From: Massilia alkalitolerans DSM 17462
GTDB taxonomy: Bacteria > Pseudomonadota > Gammaproteobacteria > Burkholderiales > Burkholderiaceae_D
Direction: 5' to 3'
Assembly: GCF_000427785.1 (NCBI RefSeq)
Contig: NZ_ATYR01000009.1
Location: forward strand, 62,001 to 126,000
Length of the DNA stretch: 64,000 bases
Shown here: piece by piece, positions 59,467-64,000 of the stretch
Position numbering within the stretch: position 1 is the stretch's first letter
Layout: every line of letters starts with the position of its first letter
Notes under the pieces: generated by a model
Seen by the model: only the letters and a program-made list of their open reading frames with translations
Told to the model about the DNA's origin: nothing
Databases searched by the model: none
Program-made: the position numbers and the translations under genes

Positions 59467-61014
59467 ATGAACGACTCGCACCACCATCTGACCCTGCAAC
59501 CAGGCGAACTGACGCTCAGCGACCTGCGCGCTGTCTGGGCCGCCCACGTGCCGCTGAGCCTCGCCCCGGAAGCCTGGCAGGCCGTCAACGCCTCCTGTGC
59601 CCTGGTCCAGCAAATCACCGCCAAGGGCGACCCGGCCTACGGCATCAACACCGGCTTCGGCATCCTGGCCAAGGCCCACATCCCGAACGACCAACTGGAA
59701 GCGCTGCAGCGCAACCTGATCCTGTCGCACGCGGTCGGCACCGGCGAACTCATCGCCGACAACATCGTGCGCCTGATCGTGCTGACCAAGATCGGCAGCC
59801 TGGCGCGCGGCTATTCCGGCGTGCGCCCCCTGATCATCGAGACCCTGATCGCCCTGTACAACGCAGGCATCATGCCGGCGATTCCCTCGCAAGGCTCGGT
59901 CGGCGCCTCGGGCGACCTGGCGCCGCTGGCGCACATGACCCTCGCCATGCTGGGCGTCGGCCCGGTGCGTTACAAAGGCGAACTGATGGACGCCAGGCAG
60001 GCGCTGGGCGCCGCCGGCATCGAGCCGGTGACCCTGGCGGCGAAAGAGGGCCTGGCCCTGATCAACGGCACCCAGGTCTCGACCGCGCTGGCCCTGCACG
60101 GCCTGTTCATGGCCGAGCGCGTGCTGGAAGCGGGCATGGTGGCCGGCGCCCTGTCGGTCGATGCCGCGCGCGGCAGCGACGCCCCGTTCGACCCACGCAT
60201 CCACGCGGTGCGCGGCCAGCCGGGCCAGATCGCGGCAGCCGCCATCTACCGCGAGCTGGTGGCGGGCAGCGCCATCCGCGCCTCGCACCTGGTGGGCGAC
60301 GAGCGCGTGCAGGACCCGTACAGCCTGCGCTGCCAGCCGCAGGTGATGGGCGCGGCGATGGACCTGATCGCCAATGCCGGCCGCACCCTGCTGATCGAGG
60401 CGAACGCCGTCACCGACAACCCGCTGCTGTTCCCCGAGGATGGTGCAATCATCTCAGGCGGCAACTTCCACGCCGAACCGGTCGCCTTTGCCGCCGACAC
60501 GCTGGCGCTGGCCATCGCCGAAGTCGGCGCGCTGTCGGAACGCCGCATCGCGCTGCTGATCGACGCCAACCTGTCCGGCCTGCCGGCCTTCCTGGTGAAG
60601 GAACCGGGCCTGAATTCGGGCTTCATGATCGCCCACGTCACCGCCGCCGCGCTGGCCTCGGAAAACAAGTCGCTGGCCCATCCGGCCAGCGTCGACAGCC
60701 TGCCGACCTCGGCCAACCAGGAAGACCACGTCAGCATGGCCACCTTCGCGGCGCGGCGCCTGGACCAGATGGCGCACAATACTTCCGTGATCGTGGGCAT
60801 CGAGCTGCTGGCGGCGGCGCAGGGCATCGAATTCCACCGCCCCTTGAAGAGCTCCGAGCACCTCGAGCACGTGCACGCCCAGCTGCGCGCGCGCGTCGCC
60901 CCCTACGATGCCGACCGCTTCTTCGCCCCGGACATCGAGGCCGCGCGCCTGATGGTCGTGAACGGCGAACTGTCGGCGTCCTGCAAGGAATTGTTCACCG
61001 TTCTGCATCCGTAA
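59467..61014 (+). CDS. hutH: Histidine ammonia-lyase
   Basis: A 515-residue lyase that deaminates L-histidine to urocanate, the first pathway step. The MIO cofactor forms from Ala147-Ser148-Gly149 in [23 protein letters not shown] (Tyr base), [24 protein letters not shown] and [21 protein letters not shown] tail ([14 protein letters not shown]) are conserved. The Gln/Glu pairs around the active site match HAL rather than phenylalanine or tyrosine lyases. It starts 11 bases after hutU. Confidence 0.96.
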   Translation: MNDSHHHLTLQPGELTLSDLRAVWAAHVPLSLAPEAWQAVNASCALVQQITAKGDPAYGINTGFGILAKAHIPNDQLEALQRNLILSHAVGTGELIADNIVRLIVLTKIGSLARGYSGVRPLIIETLIALYNAGIMPAIPSQGSVGASGDLAPLAHMTLAMLGVGPVRYKGELMDARQALGAAGIEPVTLAAKEGLALINGTQVSTALALHGLFMAERVLEAGMVAGALSVDAARGSDAPFDPRIHAVRGQPGQIAAAAIYRELVAGSAIRASHLVGDERVQDPYSLRCQPQVMGAAMDLIANAGRTLLIEANAVTDNPLLFPEDGAIISGGNFHAEPVAFAADTLALAIAEVGALSERRIALLIDANLSGLPAFLVKEPGLNSGFMIAHVTAAALASENKSLAHPASVDSLPTSANQEDHVSMATFAARRLDQMAHNTSVIVGIELLAAAQGIEFHRPLKSSEHLEHVHAQLRARVAPYDADRFFAPDIEAARLMVVNGELSASCKELFTVLHP

Positions 61015-61033
61015 CTACCAATCAGGAGAGGCA

Positions 61034-61822
61034 ATGGATTTCCGGTTCAAGGCAGGCAGGCTTCCCATGCTCGTGTCGATGCCCCATGCGGGCACCGACA
61101 TCCCGGACGAAGTCGCAGGCAGCATGGCGCCCTGCGCCACGGCGCGCGCGGACACCGACTGGCACCTGCCGGAACTGTACGGCTTCCTGGAAGAGATGGG
61201 CGTGTCGACCATCTCGGCGCGCTGGTCGCGCTACCTGATCGACCTGAACCGCCCACCCGAGAACACCAACCTGTATCCCGGCATGGACACCACGGGGCTG
61301 TGCCCGGTCGACACCTTCGGCCGCGAGAGCCTCTACCTGCCGGGCAAGACGCCGGACGAAGGCGAGGTGCGGCGCCGCCTGGAGCGCTACTGGATGCCCT
61401 ACCACGAGCAGTTGCGCGCGGAGCTGGACCGCCTGAGACGTGAATTCGGCAGCGTGGTGCTGTGGGACGCGCATTCGATCGCTTCGATCGTGCCGCGCTT
61501 TTTCGAAGGCCGCCTGCCTGACCTGAATTTCGGCACCGCCGAGGGCAAGTCCTGCGCTCCCGGACTGGAACAGGCCGTGGTGGGCGTCGCCCGCGCCCAG
61601 GACCGCTTCAGCATCGCGGTCAACGGCCGCTTCAAGGGCGGCCACATCACCCGCAAGTATGGCCAGCCGGAGCAGGGCGTGCACGCGATCCAGCTCGAGA
61701 TGTGCCAGTGCCTGTACATGAACGAACAAGCCCCGTTCGACTATCGTCCTGAGGTGGCGGCGCAAGTCCAGCCGCTGCTGCGGGACATGATCGGTGCTGC
61801 AGTGACGTGGGTGCGTGCATGA
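61034..61822 (+). CDS. hutG: N-formylglutamate deformylase
   Basis: A 262-residue zinc hydrolase that releases formate and glutamate from N-formylglutamate, the last step of the HutF route. VSMPHAGTDIPDEV, ADTDWHLPELYGF, LIDLNRPPENTNLYPG and VLWDAHSIASIVPRFFEG hold the usual motifs, with LNFGTAEGKSCAP near the middle. It belongs to the N-formylglutamate amidohydrolase (FGase) family rather than the arginase-like HutG of Bacillus. AGGAG lies upstream of the ATG; the stop overlaps hutF (ATGA). Confidence 0.94.
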   Translation: MDFRFKAGRLPMLVSMPHAGTDIPDEVAGSMAPCATARADTDWHLPELYGFLEEMGVSTISARWSRYLIDLNRPPENTNLYPGMDTTGLCPVDTFGRESLYLPGKTPDEGEVRRRLERYWMPYHEQLRAELDRLRREFGSVVLWDAHSIASIVPRFFEGRLPDLNFGTAEGKSCAPGLEQAVVGVARAQDRFSIAVNGRFKGGHITRKYGQPEQGVHAIQLEMCQCLYMNEQAPFDYRPEVAAQVQPLLRDMIGAAVTWVRA

Positions 61823-63186
61823 GAGCCCTGTTCGCCCGCCATGCGCTGCTGCCGGATGGTTGGCAGCGCGACGTGCTGCTCGAATGGGATGCGCAGGGCG
61901 ACCTGACCCGGGTCGACGCGCAGGCCGCGCCGCCCCTGGGCGTGGCGCGCGCCGACTACGTCTTGCCGGGCATGGTCAACCTGCACTCGCACGCCTTCCA
62001 GCGCGCGCTGGGCGGGCTGACCGAGCGTGCCGGCGAGGGTCCGGACAGCTTCTGGACCTGGCGCGACCTGATGTACCGCTTCGCCGCCAGCATCACGCCC
62101 GAGCAGATCGAGGCCATCGCCGCCCAGCTGTTCGTGGAATGCCTGCGCCATGGCTATACCTCGCTGTGCGAGTTCCACTACCTGCAGCGGGGGCCGGATG
62201 GCGAAGCCTATGCACGACCGGCCGAAACCGCCGAGCGCGTGGCTGCCGCCGGCCAGGCCACCGGCATGGGCCTGACCCTGCTGCCGGTGCTGTACAGCCA
62301 TGCCGGCTTCGGCGAGCAGCCTTTGCGTCCGGAGCAGCGGCGCTTCCGCACCGGCGTCGACGATATCCTCAGGATCGTCGAGGCGCTCCAGCCCCTGCGC
62401 GGCGGCCAGCTGGAAGTCGGCGCCGCGCCGCATTCGCTGCGCGCGGCCAGCATCGCGCAGGTGCGCGAGCTGGCGGCCGGCCTGCCGGCCGGGCGTCCGC
62501 TGCACATCCACATCGCCGAGCAGATGCCGGAAGTCGAGCAGAGCATCGCCTTCAGCGGCCGGCGTCCGGTCGAGTACCTGGTGGAGCAGGTCGGGCTCGA
62601 CGAACGCTGGTGCCTGGTGCATGCGACCCACCTGAACGATGCCGAGGTGGCGGCGATCGCGAAGAGCGGCGCCGTCGCCGGCCTGTGCCCGAGCACCGAA
62701 GCCAACCTCGGCGACGGCCTGTTCCCGCTGCAGGCCTACATCGGGCTGGGCGGCCGCTTCGGCATCGGCAGCGACAGCCACGTATCGCAAAGCCCGGTCG
62801 AGGAGCTGCGCTGGCTGGAGTATGGCCAGCGGCTGGTCCACCAGCGCCGCAATATTGCATTCACACGTCAACAGCGCGACGTCGGCCAGTACTTGTGGCA
62901 GACTGCCTTGCGCGGCGGCGCCCAGGCGGCCGGCCGCAAGGTGGGCGCGCTCGCGCAAGGCCTGCGCGCCGACCTCCTGGTGCTGGACGGGAGCCATCCG
63001 AACCTGGACGGTGTGGGGGACGAGGACGTGCTCGGCCGCTTCCTGTTCTGCGGTAACGACAACCTGGTGCGCGACGTGCTGTGCGGCGGGCGCTGGGTGG
63101 TGCAAGGCGGACGCCACGTGGCGCAGGAGGCAGTCACGCAGCGCTACCGCCAGGCCATGAACGAATTGCGTGAGGTGAGCCAATGA
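61819..63186 (+). CDS. hutF: Formimidoylglutamate deiminase
   Basis: A 455-residue amidohydrolase that converts formimidoylglutamate to N-formylglutamate and ammonia. Metal and substrate motifs: VNLHSHAFQRALGGL (HxH), EFHYLQRGPDG, HIHIAEQMPEV, VHATHLND and GSDSHVSQSPVEELRWLEYGQ (core GSDSHVS). ATG 61819 overlaps the hutG stop by ATGA; the four upstream in-frame codons from 61807 lie inside hutG. Together with HutG it sets the Pseudomonas-type five-step pathway and means no formiminoglutamase is needed. Confidence 0.95.
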   Translation: MRALFARHALLPDGWQRDVLLEWDAQGDLTRVDAQAAPPLGVARADYVLPGMVNLHSHAFQRALGGLTERAGEGPDSFWTWRDLMYRFAASITPEQIEAIAAQLFVECLRHGYTSLCEFHYLQRGPDGEAYARPAETAERVAAAGQATGMGLTLLPVLYSHAGFGEQPLRPEQRRFRTGVDDILRIVEALQPLRGGQLEVGAAPHSLRAASIAQVRELAAGLPAGRPLHIHIAEQMPEVEQSIAFSGRRPVEYLVEQVGLDERWCLVHATHLNDAEVAAIAKSGAVAGLCPSTEANLGDGLFPLQAYIGLGGRFGIGSDSHVSQSPVEELRWLEYGQRLVHQRRNIAFTRQQRDVGQYLWQTALRGGAQAAGRKVGALAQGLRADLLVLDGSHPNLDGVGDEDVLGRFLFCGNDNLVRDVLCGGRWVVQGGRHVAQEAVTQRYRQAMNELREVSQ

Positions 63187-63797
63187 CCGTACTGATCCCA
63201 TTCGCTGGACTGTCGCCGGTGCTGTGGAAGAACGGCGGCGGCAGCACGACCGAAATCGCCATCGGGCCGCCGGACTCCGGTTTCGAGGACTTCGACTGGC
63301 GCGTGAGCCTGGCCACCATCGAGAAGGATGGCGCCTTCTCGGCCTTCCCCGGCGTGGACCGTACGCTGGCCCTGGTCGAGGGCCACGGCATGACGCTCGA
63401 AATCGACGGCGAGCCGACCCTGGTGACCGATACCGAGCCGGTGGTGGCCTTCGACGGCAGCTCGCAGGTCATCGCGAAACTCAGCCGCGGCGGCAGCACC
63501 GACTTCAATGCCATGACGCGCAGCGAACGCTGCTACCACACCTTCGGCCGCCGGCGGCTGTCGGGCGATTCCACCGCATCGTCCACATTCGTGGCGCGCG
63601 CCGACGTGACCGTGCTGTTCCTGGCGGAGGGCGACGCCCTCGAGCTGCGCAACGAAAACGAGCGTATCGGCATGGTGCGTTACGACGCGGTGGTGCTGGA
63701 GCCCGGCTCGACTTGGCGTCTAGAAGCGGGGCAGGGCATGATCTACATCGTGGACGTCTGGTACCACGAGGAAGAAGACGAAGAAAGCTATGAGTGA
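63183..63797 (+). CDS. hutD: HutD family protein
   Basis: A 204-residue bicupin-like protein. IPFAGLSPVLWKNGGGSTTEIAI, DWRVSLATIEKDGAFSAFPG and RTLALVEGHGM are the family motifs (WRVSLATIE). HutD has no established enzymatic activity; in Pseudomonas it is proposed to bind formylglutamate-like ligands and limit hut expression. It overlaps hutF (ATGA) and hutI (8 bases), so is tightly coupled in the operon. The C-terminus is acidic (EEEDEE). Confidence 0.93.
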   Translation: MTVLIPFAGLSPVLWKNGGGSTTEIAIGPPDSGFEDFDWRVSLATIEKDGAFSAFPGVDRTLALVEGHGMTLEIDGEPTLVTDTEPVVAFDGSSQVIAKLSRGGSTDFNAMTRSERCYHTFGRRRLSGDSTASSTFVARADVTVLFLAEGDALELRNENERIGMVRYDAVVLEPGSTWRLEAGQGMIYIVDVWYHEEEDEESYE

Positions 63798-64000
63798 CGC
63801 TGTGGACCTGCTGTTCACCAACGTGAATCTGGCCACGATGGTGCCTACCGCCGTGGACGGCTACGGCGAGATGCCTGACGCCGCGCTGGCCGTGAAGGAT
63901 GGCCGCATCGCCTGGCTCGGCGCGCGCCGCGATGCGCCGCCGGCCACCGCGGAACACGACTGCGGCGGCGCCTGGATGACGCCGGGCCTGGCCGACTGCC
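63790..64000 (+). CDS. hutI: Imidazolonepropionase, 3' truncated by window end
   Basis: The first 70 codons of a metal-dependent hydrolase that opens imidazolonepropionate to formimidoylglutamate, the third step of histidine degradation. LLFTNVNLATM, AALAVKDGRIAWLG and WMTPGLADC match the N-terminal sandwich and the lead-in to the HxH metal site of HutI. ATG 63790 lies within the hutD end (8-base overlap). Assignment rests on position in the hut operon as well as sequence. Confidence 0.9.
   Translation, partial: MSDAVDLLFTNVNLATMVPTAVDGYGEMPDAALAVKDGRIAWLGARRDAPPATAEHDCGGAWMTPGLADC

Overview
The window is G+C-rich chromosomal DNA of a betaproteobacterium, most likely Massilia or a close relative in Oxalobacteraceae. 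The evidence is the trxA-rho-rpmE2 block, a type B L31, the long PAS/GGDEF/EAL proteins and the protein resemblances; no rRNA or marker comparison was possible. Coding density is high: about 50 protein genes and one tRNA, with no gene-free stretch over 300 bases.

Layout. 1-3923: sugar-acid catabolism (5'-truncated ketoglutarate-semialdehyde dehydrogenase, MFS uptake protein, SMP-30 lactonase). 3984-8345: JmjC-like cupin, a diguanylate cyclase/phosphodiesterase and glutaryl-CoA dehydrogenase. 8508-18130: housekeeping and stress genes: AraC regulator, SDR, flavin reductase, MsrA, CFA synthase, a hemerythrin-PdxH fusion, TcdA, FKBP, CysK, and a zinc efflux pair (SmtB-type repressor plus CDF exporter).

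18317-24786: a type VI secretion cargo cassette (VgrG, DUF4123 adaptor, lipoprotein that may be the immunity protein, Tle1-like DUF2235 lipase). It is less G+C-rich than its surroundings, most clearly around 22500-22860. The lipase frame is broken inside a run of ten Ts exactly at its FFFDGTKNN motif; nine Ts would restore it.

24805-34999: M16 protease, metallophosphoesterase, PncC, a CHASE8-type hybrid kinase coupled to a REC-PAS-GGDEF-EAL-REC regulator, and ThiL. 35169-42070: malic enzyme MaeB, then gmd-rmd and two GT4 glycosyltransferases, which suggest GDP-D-rhamnose and a rhamnose-containing surface glycan. 42072-46408: MHYT hybrid kinase and HD-GYP regulator, transcribed in that order on the minus strand. 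46642-54001: solute-binding protein, tRNA-Leu, a membrane protein, an ArnT-like transferase, trxA-rho-rpmE2, a lone receiver protein and the HutC repressor.

54113-64000: ada with a coupled DNA-repair-type 2OG oxygenase, an exported amidohydrolase, then hutUHGFDI (hutI cut by the window end). The hut promoter carries a clear HutC-like dyad between its -35 and -10 boxes. The hut enzymes take histidine through urocanate and formiminoglutamate to formylglutamate and glutamate by the HutF/HutG route. The best leads are the homopolymer-interrupted T6SS effector and the hemerythrin-PdxH fusion.
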